Positions 43,037 to 55,242 of a DNA stretch of 64,000 nucleotides are shown piece after piece. The DNA lies in assembly GCA_946122785.1 (NCBI GenBank), contig CAMGYJ010000008.1, positions 26,871,475-26,935,474 on the forward strand, read 5' to 3'. Under the pieces are notes generated by a model, which had not been told where the DNA came from, made no database searches, and worked only from the letters and a program-made list of their open reading frames with translations. Origin of the DNA: Linum tenue. Lineage: Eukaryota; Streptophyta; Magnoliopsida; Malpighiales; Linaceae. Position 1 is the stretch's first letter, and every line of letters begins with the position of its first letter. A program made the translations under genes and the position numbers.

Positions 43037-45115
43037 ATGTCTCACATTACCAAAGACCAGGTCGTGGAATTCATTTTGGAGGAAATCCAGTCCGACAAGG
43101 TGCGCCGGTCCCGAACTCTCCTGGGCCGACTCTTCACTGATAACTGAGTTTCACCAACGGAGTTGCGCTATTCGGTGAACAATCCTTGGCAGGGAAAGAG
43201 CCGCATCAAGGTTAGGTTGATTGCACATGGTGTTTTCGAGTATGTCCCCCCGAATGAGGATGCTAAACGGTGCGTGCTCAGTCGAACACCATGGGTGATC
43301 AGGGATAAGCTCCTACACTTGCGGGCGTGGACCTCATCCATCAACAAACGAACGTATGACGAGCTTACGATAGCTCCATTCCGAGTCCAACTGCGGGATG
43401 TAAAAGAAGATTGTTGCACCCACCAGTTTGGACGGAAAGTGGCGAATGCTACTCTCGGAAGAGTGCTAGAAGCGGGTGTATTCTCGTGTACTGACGCGAC
43501 AGGTAGGTTCATCAAAGTTAAGGTGCTTTTTGATTTTTCCAAGCCACTTCGATCTCAAATTATAGCTGTCAATGTTGAGACCGGCTGTTTCTAGATTAGA
43601 TTGAAATATGAACACCTACCAAGCTTCTGCTTTCAGTGTGGAAGAGTAGGTCATTCCCGCCAGGATTGTACTTTTGATCATCCCTCGGGGAAAGAGAGGT
43701 TTGGTCCGCACATGTCGACCAAGAAGCTTGGTCGGAGAATTTATGATGATGCCGAAGAAGCTCGACTCTATCCCAACCCTCCTAGCTTGGTTTGGATTAA
43801 CAAGGAGCTCCAGGAGAGTAAGGGAACTAATCATGCGCCCGCCAATTGTTGGGATGATACAATGAGGCGTGATTATGGAAATATGAAGCACCCTATTGTT
43901 GAGGACAACCTGATATGGATGGGAACTTCTGACAATCCCTTCTTGGAATTTGAACCGCAATGCCATAAAGGGAAGATCCCCTTTCGCTTTCCGGTCTCGA
44001 TGGGTCCCAAAATCTGCTTGGGGAGGCAGGGCCAACTCTCCCATTCAAAGACTGAGGCTGACACTAAACCTGTCATTTTGGAAAGGGAACGTGCGATAGT
44101 ATATGAAGTTTGACGAGATGGCTCTATGCGTGGTGGCAAAAAAGAAGGGAAGGCTGCTCTTCGTGGGCATCAACTCAGTAGGGGATACCGGGGAGATTGA
44201 TCGCCTCGCTCTACTGAGGAGTCATCGCACCTCACCAAGGATCTGGGTGAATACCGTCGGCGCCGTCTTATTCTCGAAGATGAGTCGGAGGATGAATTCC
44301 ACGTGAATGAAGTCCCCATGCATGCACGTGCTGCTGGCGGCTCTACCTACCAGAGACCGTCTAAACCAAATTCTACGCCACGTCTGGTGAGCCACCTCGT
44401 CTCGTATGATAGTAAGAAGAAAGGTCAACGATTGGGGGAGCACTCTCCTTGTGATAAAAATGATATGTGGGTTGGTGATAGGGGCTGCATGCCACCTACT
44501 CGAGCGGCGGATTCCCAACTGAAGAGGGTGGGTACCAAAGCTAGGCCTCGGTAGCCTCTCAAATCATCCAAAATAGTGGCGAGTGTGTCCAATTCAACCC
44601 ATAAAGAGGGAGATGATGTTGAAGGTGAGCTTGATGTTTCTATTGCCCAATCAAATGTGCCGCAGGGGTTGAAGAAGGGTGATACCCGTTCTGAGCCAGT
44701 GGATTCAGAAATGACTCTATCTGAGGATGACATCCACATCTTTGAGCTTAAACAACGTGCACCTCTTGTAAAGAATAAGTTGCGGCGACAAGGTCACCCA
44801 AGCTGTGTCCACCAAGTGGTTCGGGCATTCGAAATTGGGATGGTCATGCAGGATGAGGGCAAGAGTAAGTGGAAGACTCTGGCGATGCATGAGAAGCAGG
44901 AGAGGATGGAGGCGCTCATGATCAACTGGGCCTCAATGAATATGGGTCCAATTTAATTGATCCCGAAGTTGGGAGTAAGAAGCGTGCGCTAGAGGAGCTA
45001 GATGGTGACATTGCTGAAACCCCAACACAAAAAAAAAAAAAAACAATTTGTCGAAGAAAGTGATGAAGTGGAGAAGGTGGAGGAAGCCAGCCTCGAGTGG
45101 CCCCCGGTCGATTAA
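43037..45115 (+). pseudogene. LINE ORF1 (DUF4283 plus zinc knuckle), broken
   Basis: From ATG 43037 (MSHITKDQVVEFILEE) one frame reaches 44113 with only two in-frame stops (43145-43147 and 43592-43594), then shifts. It includes DUF4283-like sequence and a zf-CCHC_4 knuckle (FCFQCGRVGHSRQDC near 43630-43670). Later parts in other frames reach a TAA at 45113, one base before the ORF2 start. Confidence 0.85.
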
Positions 45116-48100
45116 ATGAGGCTTTTGGCCTGGAATGAGAGAGAACTTGGACCATCCCTCAAATTCCAAACTGTTGTCGGTTTAGTTCATTCTAATAAAC
45201 CGGATCTTGTGTTTTTTTCCCCCGAAACATGATCGAGCCGGAAAGTAGTGTCCCGTCGTATGCACGGATTAGGTTTTGATTTGTATCATTGTTTCTTTGT
45301 TGAGGCGATAGATGCATCTGGTGGATTAGTAGTTGCTTGGTCCCCCGAGGTTGATGCTTTGGTGTTTTTTCATTCCAACTTCTGTATTTGCACTCAAATT
45401 AATGAAGTGGATTTTTCTTATGTTGTGATTTTGGTTTACATTAGCTGTAATGTTGCAACAAGAGCCACCCAACTGGTTCATCTGAGGGAAATCTGTGCGG
45501 CCATCCAACTTCCCTTTGTTGTCATTGAAGATTTTAACACTACCTTTCATGAGAGTGAAAAAGATGGCGGGAATGTTTGGAATGCGGCCCAATCTCTTAG
45601 TCTACGTGATTTTATCCAAGACCTTGGCCTTCATGATCCTGAACTAACAGGCGGCGCGGCTTGTATTCGTGAGAGGTTGGTCAGAGCTTTGTGCTCTCAG
45701 ATCTGGATTGATCACTACCCGGACACCCTGGTCAAACATTTCACTGATAAGGGGTCTGATCATCGGGCTCTCCTCCTCTCTAATCGGGCTTATACCTGAA
45801 ATACTGGTCCCCTGTTCATATTTCATGCTCGCTGGGCTGGTAATACGGAGGTCAAGGCTATGGTTCATTACGTTTGGCAGGAGGAAATTTAGGGAACTCC
45901 TATGTTCCAACTTTGGGAGCGGCTTAAAAAGTTACGTCATCTGCTCTATGACTGGACTAGGGCGGGTACTACGAATTCTCTGCGGAATATTAAAACTCTG
46001 CAGGCTGAAATTGAACAGATAAATCAGTCCACCCTATTGACTGGGATGAGATTCGGATCCTGTAAATAGAGTTGAATCGACAATGGGATGCTGAGGAACT
46101 ATATTGGCAGCAAAAGTCTAGAGTCCGATGGTTGAAAAAAGGGGGATAAAAATACCTCTTATTTCCATTCAGTTACGCGAACACGCCGTAAGCGAAATTT
46201 CGTGGTTGGCCTTCGTAATGACAGTGGTGACTGGATCACAAAGGAAAATGGGTAGGGATGGCAAAACTATCCGTAATCGCGGATATCTGCCCGAATCTGA
46301 CCTCATCGGGTCGGATAAAATTCGAACCCGAAAGACTTTTAGTGGGTACGGGTAAATCCCGAACTCGAATATTACGAATAATGGGTGGGCATGAGTTTCT
46401 CACTATCCAACTCAAACCCGCACGTTTGTACACATGCATATGTATTTTGTCTAGAAATAATCCTTATTTTTCTCTAACATATTTTATATGTAGCATATGA
46501 ATATAATATTTTCATGAAATTGTGTTATTTTAATTAATTTTCTTCATTCTCGTGACTTATTATCATACTTTTTCTCTTACGTAAAATGAAAATACGTGTG
46601 AATGTTAATATATTCGTTGGTGTTATAAAGATAAATTATTATCCGTGGATAACCGTGGATACCCGCAACCGAACAGGTATGGGTATGATTTCGATTTTCT
46701 ATCCATTTCTAATGTGGGTATGGGTATATTGGTTGGATAGGGTAACGAATATGCACTATCCGCCCCCGACCCGACCCATTGCCATCCCAAAAAATGGGAA
46801 GGCAGACATTGTTGGTACTTTTTATCAAACTCTATTCACCTCGGAGAACCAGGTGCGGAACATGGTTGAACGGGTAGCTGATCTTCCCATAGCCCATAGT
46901 ATTACACCGGAAATGAATGCCAGTCTTGCGACTGCAGTCCTTCCTAGTGAAGTGAGGAAAAAAGTTTTCTCTATGGGCTCGAAGCAGGCACCAGGTTCTG
47001 ATGGGTTTATTGGCAAATTCTTTAAAGCCTTCTGGAATATTGTCGGCAACTGGTGATTGAAGTTGTCTGCTCATTCTTCACGATGAGTAGGATGCTCCGT
47101 AGTTTCAATCATACTTGGCTAACATTGATCCCTAAAGTGGATAATGTGGAATCAATGAGACAACTTCGTCCAATAAGCTTATGCTAGTTTGTGTATAAAA
47201 TTATAACCAAGATCATGGTTGAGTGACTAGCTTGTCTCTTGCTGCAAATAGTCTCGAAAGGGCAAAATGATTTTATCCGTGAGCCCAAATAGTTGAGAAT
47301 ATCCTTCTAGGGCATGAGTTAATGCACTATCTAAAATTCAGAACGCAAGGAAAGAAGGGGTACATGGCTCTAAAAGTTGACATGGAAAAGGCCTATGATA
47401 GAGTCGTATGGCCATTTCTCCTTGTTGTTTTGGAAAAGATGGGATTTAATTCAACCTGGTGTGGTTGGATTCATGAATGCCTTAGATCAACTTCGTTTTT
47501 GGTTCTAATGAATCGTATCCCTTCGGGATACTTCACGCCCACTAGAGGACATTGGCAGGGGGATCCTCTGTCTCCCTTGTTATTTGTGCTCTGCACGGAG
47601 CGGTTTGCAGCACTCCTAAGGAAGGCCATCTCGGAAAGGAAATTGGAAGGAGTTAAGGTGGCTCCTCGATGCCCCCGAATCTCGCACCTCTTCTTTGCGG
47701 ATGATTCTTATTTATTTCTTAGAGGCAATCTCCAGGAATGTGAGAATATGCTCGAAGTTCTGAATGAGTATGAGGAACTTAGTGTCCAGAGGGTGAACTT
47801 GGCTAAATCAACAGTGTGTTTAAGTAAGAACATTTCCCTGCATGACCAAGAATTCTTGGCTTAGACTCTGGGTGTTGAGACGGTCGGTGTCCATGACAAA
47901 CACCTAGGATTACCTACGCCGATAGCCTGATCTAAGATAGCTACCTTTCGTTATTTAGAAGAGAAGTTGATGGAGTACCTTCAGGGGTGGAAACAGAGGA
48001 CGTTATCCTGGGTAGCTAAGGAGACCTTGATTAATTCTGTTGCTTTAGCTTTGCCGTTGCATGTAATGTCCTGTTTTAAGTTACCACTTTCTCTATGTCG

Positions 48101-49697
48101 GCTCTTGGATAAGCATGTGGGAAGGTTCTGGTGGGGCGTTGAGGAGGGTCAGTCGAGGATTCGGTGGATGTGCTGGCTCAATATGTGCAAAAGTAAGCAT
48201 AATGGGGGTATGTGATTTCGTCGATTCGAACATTTCAATCAAGCTCTCTTAGCTAAAATTGGCTGGCGTATCCTTAATGAGCCAGATTCCCTCTTAGCCC
48301 AGGTTTATAAAGGAAAGTACTTTCCTACTAGCACCTTCCTCTTTGCTATGGTATGCTCACTCCCATCTTGGGGCTGACAGAGTATGCTTTATGGAAGACA
48401 ATTATTGGATGTGGGCATTCGATGGCAGATTGGCAATGGTCAGACGGCTTCTTTGCTCCATTCCAGTTGGATTCCACGATTACACCCATCTCCCCTATTA
48501 TATAATCCCCAGGTTTTACCGGAAGGGGGGGGGGGGGGGAGACCCTCCGGTGGCGGAGGTTATCTGTGTTTGAACCGCCAACCTGTCGGACCATTAAAAC
48601 TATTCCCCTCCCACGTCAGGATGTGCAAGATAGACTAATCTGGAACGACATGGGGGATGGGGTCTTCGCTGTTAAGTCGGCCTATCACCTCGTTGTCCTA
48701 TTGGATAAGAGGAGAGGTCGGTGTAGATCTATCATCTATGGTGAGTTGGATGGACAAGACCAGCTGGATTCGTTTGTGGGAGGCAAATATCCCTCCTAAG
48801 TTAAAGGTGTTTGTTTGGCAAATTTGTAACCGGATTCTACAAACTACGGAGGCCCTAATTGAGAAGGGTGTCACAGTGCTTCCTCGCTATCCGGTATGTT
48901 GGGCAGAGGTTGAAAAAATGGAACACTTGTTTTTTTACTGCCTAGTGGACCGCGCTCTATGAGACTATTCGGGGCTAGAATATCTTGGCCAAGAGTTGCC
49001 TCGTCACACTTTCCAGCTTTTTTTCAAAAAGTTGATGTCTCTAATTCATCAACCACCTCTGTTTATGGAAGTTGTTGATGTCTTTTGGAGGATTTGACGA
49101 TCTCGTAACTGGGTGGTCTTTGAGGGAAAGCAGTTTGGGATCCCTGCCTTTTGCGTCAGTTTCACCAGCAGGTTGAGGAATGGATTCATTTGCCGGTGGA
49201 CTAGGTACTCCAACCTTCCACCCCTTAGCCACATCACTTGAGTCCTGGGGGACTAGTTTGGTGGTGTGTATGTGGGACGGGGCCACCCGGAGTGGATCTC
49301 ACGCGGCAGGAGGAATGGTGCTAATAACCCCGAATTGGGAGATTCTTTTGGCTAAAGGGTTCAATTTCAGAGTATTGAAGACCCAATGGTGGTGGAATTG
49401 CTTGTCCTGCGGGAGGCTATTGGTTGGTGTCTAGGGCGGGGCTTCACGGAAGTTAGCTTTGAGGGTGATGCCAAGGTCATCATAGACAAGGTCAATCAGG
49501 CGGAGACCAGAGATAACCGGATGGGGGCCTTGTTGGAGGAAATTGTGCATTCTTTGGTTCACTCTGGGTCTCGTGTGCGATTTGTAGGTCGGTATAACAA
49601 TAGGGTAGCCCACTTGATGGTTAGAAAGGCCCCTTCATTGTCTCCGACTATGAGTCGTTTATTTGATTTCCAGGCATGGCTTAATTCCAGGATGTAA
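45116..49697 (+). pseudogene. LINE ORF2: endonuclease, RT, zf-RVT, RNase H, broken
   Basis: It starts MRLLAWNERELG at 45116. Endonuclease sequence runs to about 45790 (GGLVVAWSPE, DFNTTFHESEKDGG, KGSDHRALL). RT is at about 46800-47870 (GSKQAPGSDGF, LKVDMEKAYDRVVW, HWQGDPLSPLLF, FFADDSYLF), followed by RT thumb (47967-48215), zf-RVT (about 48620-48960) and an RNase H of the RVT_3 type (about 49250-49690: FEGDAKVIIDKVNQ, VRFVGRYNNRVAHLM). Stops and shifts occur throughout. Confidence 0.85.
46253..46790. mobile_element. Non-autonomous hAT element, 538 bp
   Basis: 8-bp duplication AAAATGGG (46245-46252 and 46791-46798), ends TAGGGATGGCAA against TTGCCATCCCAA (one mismatch). Subterminal GGGTA/TACCC-like motifs and an AT-rich core, no ORF. 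It lies between the endonuclease and RT parts of the LINE. Confidence 0.9.
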
Positions 49698-49850
49698 CTA
49701 TCTGTTTTGTGAATCAATATATGATTATATTTTGTAAAAAAAAAACTTCTTTGATCTTCCAACAAGAGTCAAGATGTGGGTAAGCCTATGAAGTGGAAGC
49801 TTGGCTGAGTATATTGAAAGAGACAAATTAGGATGGATCAGATACCTTAT

Positions 49851-50640
49851 GATTAGTGTCTTCTAATTCTTCCTTCCTTTAGTCCCCACTAGAGCCTCGA
49901 AATATGGCCATGAATCATCTTATCAAGTATACCTTATGGAATCTAAAATATCATCATAAGATATGAATTGTGCTTGGACCACGATTTTAATCAAAACCTC
50001 CTTCTCAGCTTCTGACATGGTCTTCACCTTCCAATTTATGGGTTTACGTTTGACTCCTTCCTTAGCTTTGATAACATTCTTTGACCTTCCAACAAGAGTG
50101 GGTAGGCCGAGGTACTTCTCATGTTTGTCCACTTCTCTTATACCAAGAATTCCGCTTATCTCTTGTCTTCAATCTCCTAGCACTTTTTTGTTAAAAGGCA
50201 GCTCAGATTTAGACAAGTTGATCTGCTGTCCCGATTCCTCCTCATATATTCTTAGAATTTTCTTTAGTTTTGCACCCTTTTCTTTTGATGACTGAGCAAA
50301 AATGAAATCTTTTTCCACAAAAATAAGGTTGGAAACTTGGCAAGCCCCATCGTTTATCTTAATACCATGAATTTCTCCCTTATCTCTATTGTTTATAGTA
50401 AAATTGAGAATCTCTTATCACATAGTAAAAATATATGTGGTGATAAAACGTCACCCTTCCTGAGTCCTCTAAAGGGGTAAATTCCATTGATTCGTGGCCA
50501 TTGAATAAAACCGAGTGAGAGAGTGTCAATATACACATTATCATAAGTCTTATCCATCTCTCATGGAAGCACATCTTCCTAATTCACCTTTCTAAACACC
50601 TTCATTCCACCTTGTCATAGGCTTTCAGTAGGATTTTATA
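49851..50640 (-). mobile_element. LINE reverse-transcriptase fragment
   Basis: On the minus strand, 50132 to 49923 reads HEKYLGLPTLVGRSK then AEKEVLIKIVVQA, the RT thumb of plant LINEs. Further upstream, in other frames, are remains of the palm (about 50640-50450: LKAYDK, GLRKGD). Stops are frequent. Positions 49939-49948 carry GAATCTAAAA once, the unoccupied equivalent of the Pack-MULE target at 29510/36479. Confidence 0.8.
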
Positions 50641-51477
50641 CATGAATATTGTGTATTAAGAAAAATTATCTAAAATACCCTAGTTGAAAACATATTTTCC
50701 AACCTACTGTCGATAAAGACTAATTAGGACTCGGGTTTTATAATGAGAAAAATACAAGTTCAATCTACTAATAAAATATTCACTCAAGAAGAAACAAAGA
50801 CTAATATACACAAACCTTACATTAGTCATAATCTCTAATTGGTTGCGCAATCAAAATGCATGAACTTTGTTCACGGTAGTGGATGGTATTTGTAGGAGAT
50901 GAAACTTAATAATGGTGGAAGAAGATGTGAGAATTCATTAGCAAAATCACCTCCTATTTATAGGCACACTCAAATGCCTGTTTTCCTCAAAGTTGCCCGT
51001 TGGAACCATTTTCTTGTTTGGTTGCCCGTTAGAAAATTCTCGTTGGTGTGACTGCACAAAAAATGTACGTTGGAATGCGAATTATGTCGGGAATAAGCAC
51101 AATTGCGGCGTGAGGGCCCAATTGGGATTATTCCCGCTCCAATTCGCTTTTGCAGCGATATCCACCCAAAATGAGACGCGCGTCTAAACTTGACATTCTC
51201 GCTTCACTAAAACTCAATTAGTCTTTTATGACATGAGATTGGGAAATATTTTTCCAACTATAGTATTTTGGGTCTTTTTATATACACTGTATTTATGTAC
51301 CCGTTTCACCATATCTAGTTTAGTATAAAAAAAATTCCCTTTTTAAATGGCTTCAATGACATAGTTTGAATCAGGATCATGGCCTTTTTTAAATAGCTCC
51401 TGAAAGTAGTTGTTGCACTTCATTACTTCTTCTTGACCTTTACAAATCCTAGGGTAAATACACTATATTATGCATAA
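50641..51477. other. Interval without a recognised gene
   Basis: AT-rich DNA. Around 50930-51060 a TATTTATAGGCAC motif and two 'gttgcccgtt' repeats look like part of an old LTR, but I see no partner and no boundaries. Confidence 0.4.
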
Positions 51478-52931
51478 CTATTAAACAGTGAGAAATAATA
51501 GCCACAATTATTAAAATACAAATTATTAGCCATCGCTATTGTTTCGGGTCAAAATATGGCTAACCGTCCATTACCGTTATTAAATTTTTAACGGGGAATG
51601 CAACATCAGCAGCCGCGTCGAACTACTTCTTATTTATAATTTTAAAACATAAAAAAGTAAAAAATAAAACTAAAATTGAAGGGTCATCTTTTCTTGTTCC
51701 CTCTCTGCCTCTCACTCCACAGTCACCATTCCTCGCACCCATTCCACACCATCTCCTCCTCCTTGTCCTTGTCCTTGTCCTCGTCCTCGAGCACCGCCGC
51801 ACCGCAATCCTCCTCCTCCATGACCCCGCCATCCACTCCCCACCCAAGTCACCCCTTCCACGCCGTCTACCCTATCAGGAACCCGAAAGCCTCCCTCCAC
51901 CCACTCGCCGCTGTCTTCTTCAGGTGGTTCGCTCCTCAAAAGAGGAGGAGAAGAATGGGAGACAATGAATTCGGTTACTACGCTCCTCCATCGTCGCCTT
52001 CTTCTGGCCCTAAAGGTTCGATTTTCCCCTTTCTCCTTCCTTTAACCCCTTTGAATTACAAATTGGAATTGACGAATTTTGTCGGGACTACGTTTGACTT
52101 GGGTCAAAATTACTCAGATCTGCTCCTTCTTCAATATGAAAATTTGCATTCAAGACTCTAGAAAACTGATGCAGTGGTTTTTTATTAATGGTTGCAGTTG
52201 ACTCATACGGCGACCATAGCAACAACACCGGCAGCAGATAGCTCTGCCGCCGTTGGATCGAGTGGTGGCATCAATGCCAAAACCACGACTTGGGCCACCA
52301 ACATCGGCAAGACAGCCACCACCACATCAACGATAGGCTTACCTGGGCAGTAGTGGGGGCGTCCAACTACTCCGGCTCCGAAACCCCACTCCCACCACCT
52401 TCTCCTGGACTATCGTTAGGCTTCTCGAAGAGCAGGTTTACATATGAAGAGCTAGTGAGAGGCTACTAATGGGTTCTCGGAAGCTAACTTACTTGGACAA
52501 GGTGGATTCGGTTATGTTCACAGAGGAGTGCTTCCCAATGGCAAGGAAGTAGCTATCAAGAAACTGAAAGCGGGGAGTGGTCAGGGAGTGACCGGGACTG
52601 AATCATCGCCATCAATCCCAATATGAATCGCCTAGGAGATAGGGGAGGGCGGAGGAAGACAGGGGGAGAGGGAGATGAATTGAGATTTGGGGGTTCCTTT
52701 TAATTTTTAGAATTTATTTAGTAATTTTTTCCTTTCATTTTCTTAATTATTTAATAATTTATTTTTTAAAATAAAAATTTAAAAATATGATATGGTGACT
52801 GTCACGTGGGAGCCAGTTCAACATCGTAAACCTTAGTCAACACTACTAACAGAATTATTAACGGAAAGTTAACGTTTGGCTAATAATTTGTATTTCAATA
52901 ATTGTGAGTATTATTTTCAGATGCTTAATAG
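51478..52931. mobile_element. TIR element carrying a receptor-kinase gene fragment (Pack-type)
   Basis: Inverted ends of about 54 bp (51478-51531 and 52877-52931), sharing 'acaattatt.aaatacaaatt' and 'attagcca'. No clear target duplication was found, so the outer boundaries may be off by several bases and the superfamily is open (Mutator-like is my guess). The interior is a PERK-like kinase gene fragment with its intron, which means capture at DNA level. Confidence 0.65.
51900..52600 (+). pseudogene. PERK-like proline-rich receptor kinase fragment
   Basis: Exon piece to 52015 encodes the juxtamembrane stretch (RWFAPQKRRRRMGDN, YYAPPSSPSSGPK). The GT at 52016 and AG at 52196-52197 bracket a 182-bp intron. 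The next exon begins VDSYGDHSNN and later holds PPPSPGLSLGFSKSRFTYEE, a one-base frameshift near 52465, then [19 protein letters not shown] and [13 protein letters not shown] (P-loop and catalytic Lys). The kinase stops there, at about 52595. In-frame stops occur after SYGDHSNN. PERKs are plasma-membrane kinases with extensin-like ectodomains. The ectodomain and most of the kinase are missing. Confidence 0.8.
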
Positions 52932-54599
52932 TTCTGCCTTATATATTATATTTACCATAAATTCTAATGCTATCTTATCCCAACATATTTATTATGTTTT
53001 TTGCCATAACATCCCTACTTTGTGGAGTGAAGATCATATGACTAAGGTTGTGTTGATAAATTGAAACTCAATTATTTATTAATGTTTTCTTAAAATATAC
53101 ATTTATCTCCACATCCTCTCTTTATACTTTAATTTTTTAGTATACTACAATGTACTAATAAGTAAATTATTTTTAGTTCTTCTATTTTTGTACTATGAAT
53201 GCAATATGTTACTACATTGGTTGTCAACCCTCCGGTTGACCCTTACACTGTCGATCTAGTGGGTAAGGGTTAACGGGTCACCCGTTTTAGCCTGGAAATA
53301 TGAAAAGAATCATTATATTGTACTTATCCTGATAAATTATATCAAATCCCATAACATATGAGTAATAACATATAACATTACACCAAAGTAACATGTTGTA
53401 CTTAGATCTAACATATAGTGAAAATTCACACACATTATATAACACCAATATTCAAATATTCAACTAAGGATTCCAAAGATTGAGTTAGGCGAAAAGAAAA
53501 TCGGAAAATAGGCTCATTTCGCTAACCAAAGAAAAAAATGACACAATTTGACCTTCAACCCGATACCTTGTAGCGGTCGACCCGGCGGGTGCGTGCAACC
53601 CGTTTTTCTCACCGGGTCAGGGTCAATGGGTTGACCCGCGCTACAATATCTTACTTTTTTTTTTTTTTTGGTAAGATATATCTTACTTTTTTGAAGTATC
53701 ACATAGTGTCATATACGTATTATTCGTTGTATTATATTATTAACGTAAATATTGTGTTCTCGTATAATGAATTGAATTGTCATCCAACCCGGCCCAATCT
53801 GTGACTAGAAAACCGTAGGATCTTCAAAATTATGAGTGGGGTTGGTTCATTATCATTCAACTCAAGACTCATGATTGAATGTTTAAAACAATGAAAGCTG
53901 GCCTACGTACACCCCTACTCATGATGGTCATTTAATTTTACATTCTCATTAAAAACAAAAATATTTTAAATTATGGATAATCAAATAATTCATAATTAAA
54001 AAAAATGAAAATCCATAACAACAAAATTCATAAACAAACAACCAACAAACTTTCTCCAATCCATTACAATTACAAAATTTCCCATACTCTTATTTCTACA
54101 AACCAACAAGTAAACCTATGGCTATGCCTTCAAGAGTTTGGCTTCTTGTAGGACGACCTACGGATGACTGCGTGCGTGGCAGTTGGGATTCTCTGCCACC
54201 AACGATCTGTTCCCGCGTGTTTCGGCAACAAACTTATATGGAAAGCGGAGGATGGAGTTCCGTTTTCTCTCCAAAACAAAGTTATTCCCTGGATCATCGC
54301 ATTTTGGTCTGTATAGATCGGTAAGTCTCGTTAGTTTGAGTTTAGCACCGAAGGTGTTTGATGAAATGTGTAAAAGAATCTCGAGCATGTGGTTTAGTTC
54401 ATTTCGTTGGTCTGAATTAACCGAAACCTAAGAAACTTATGAGCTGCGCTTTCTGAGTTCAAAATGGGAAATTTGATGTTTACACGAAAGAAAACAGAGG
54501 CTTTCTGGGTTCAATTGCTCATTCTTCCGTCTCTTCGCCGTCATCCCCTGCAGAAAACCATCGGAGCTCCGTTTCCGTGTGCTTCTCCAAGTTCGGTTC
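52932..54599. other. Interval with decayed GGGT-rich element remains
   Basis: Between 53219 and 53640 several GGGTTGACCC/GGGTCAACC motifs occur in both orientations, as in decayed hAT-like elements with subterminal repeats. I could not fix ends or duplications. From about 54405 the sequence becomes homologous to the 3' flank of DUF295/F-box copy 1, and 54519-54599 holds the detached 3' coding end of copy 2. Confidence 0.5.
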
Positions 54600-54607
54600 G
54601 ATCCAAG

Positions 54608-55242
54608 CAGGGACGGAGCCAGGAATTTAGGTAAGGGGGGGCCGATAAAAATTTTGAAGTAAGAATTTATTATGTTATTTATTTTTCAACACAAATTACC
54701 AAAATATTGACACATAGAAGTCTATTTTTAACTAGTAGAAGAGCTTTGTATAGAAAGGTTGGGGATGAGAAAGTCCGATACAAAGTAAGATAATGGGCAA
54801 AAAGTAAAAAACACTACTAAAATGGAAAACTTAGGTACCAAATCGTAATGTATGCGAAATTTGGGACAAAAGGTGTACTAAAATGAAAACATTTGGTACC
54901 AAATCGCACATGCATAACTTGGGATTAAGAAGCAAAATTTCATGAATTTAAACTATTCATGCAAATTTAGGTACCAAATCGTAAGACAATGGGCAAAAAA
55001 TGTACCCAAATGAAAAATTAGGTACCAAATCGTAAAACATGTAAAATTTGAGCTTAGGAATCAAAATTTTACAAAACTAAAAGCTGCAGCTAGCATCAAT
55101 CGAACCTAAGACCTCCTCTTCAAAATTATATGTTACACACCGCTAGACCACAGCTTGTGTTATGTATTGTTAGTGCAAAGTCGGATTTTAATATTTTAGG
55201 GGGGGCCATGGCCCCCCTGCTTACACGCTAGCTCCGTCCCTG
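54608..55242. mobile_element. Non-autonomous hAT element truncating a DUF295/F-box gene, 635 bp
   Basis: Perfect 8-bp duplication GATCCAAG (54600-54607 and 55243-55250) and 12-bp inverted ends CAGGGACGGAGC. The interior is AT-rich, with a 'aggtaccaaatcg' phrase repeated several times. Near its right end are tRNA-like Pol III boxes on the minus strand: GTGGTCTAGCGG at about 55144-55155 and GGTTCGATTG at about 55098-55107. No ORF. It sits in the last part of the coding region of DUF295/F-box copy 2. Confidence 0.93.

Larger units (their letters stand above)
43037..49746 (+). mobile_element. Decayed LINE with C-terminal RNase H, split by a hAT element
   Basis: Plus-strand LINE with ORF1 (43037-45115), ORF2 (45116-49697) and an A-tract at about 49737-49746. 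The 5' end is uncertain and lies before 43037. Many stops and frameshifts. A hAT element interrupts ORF2 at 46253-46790. A 15-G run at 48525-48539 disrupts the region between RT and zf-RVT. Confidence 0.85.

Noticed and set aside
48525..48539. G15 run as a possible quadruplex regulator
   Set aside because: It lies in a dead LINE, and such runs are prone to assembly length errors. Nothing suggests function.
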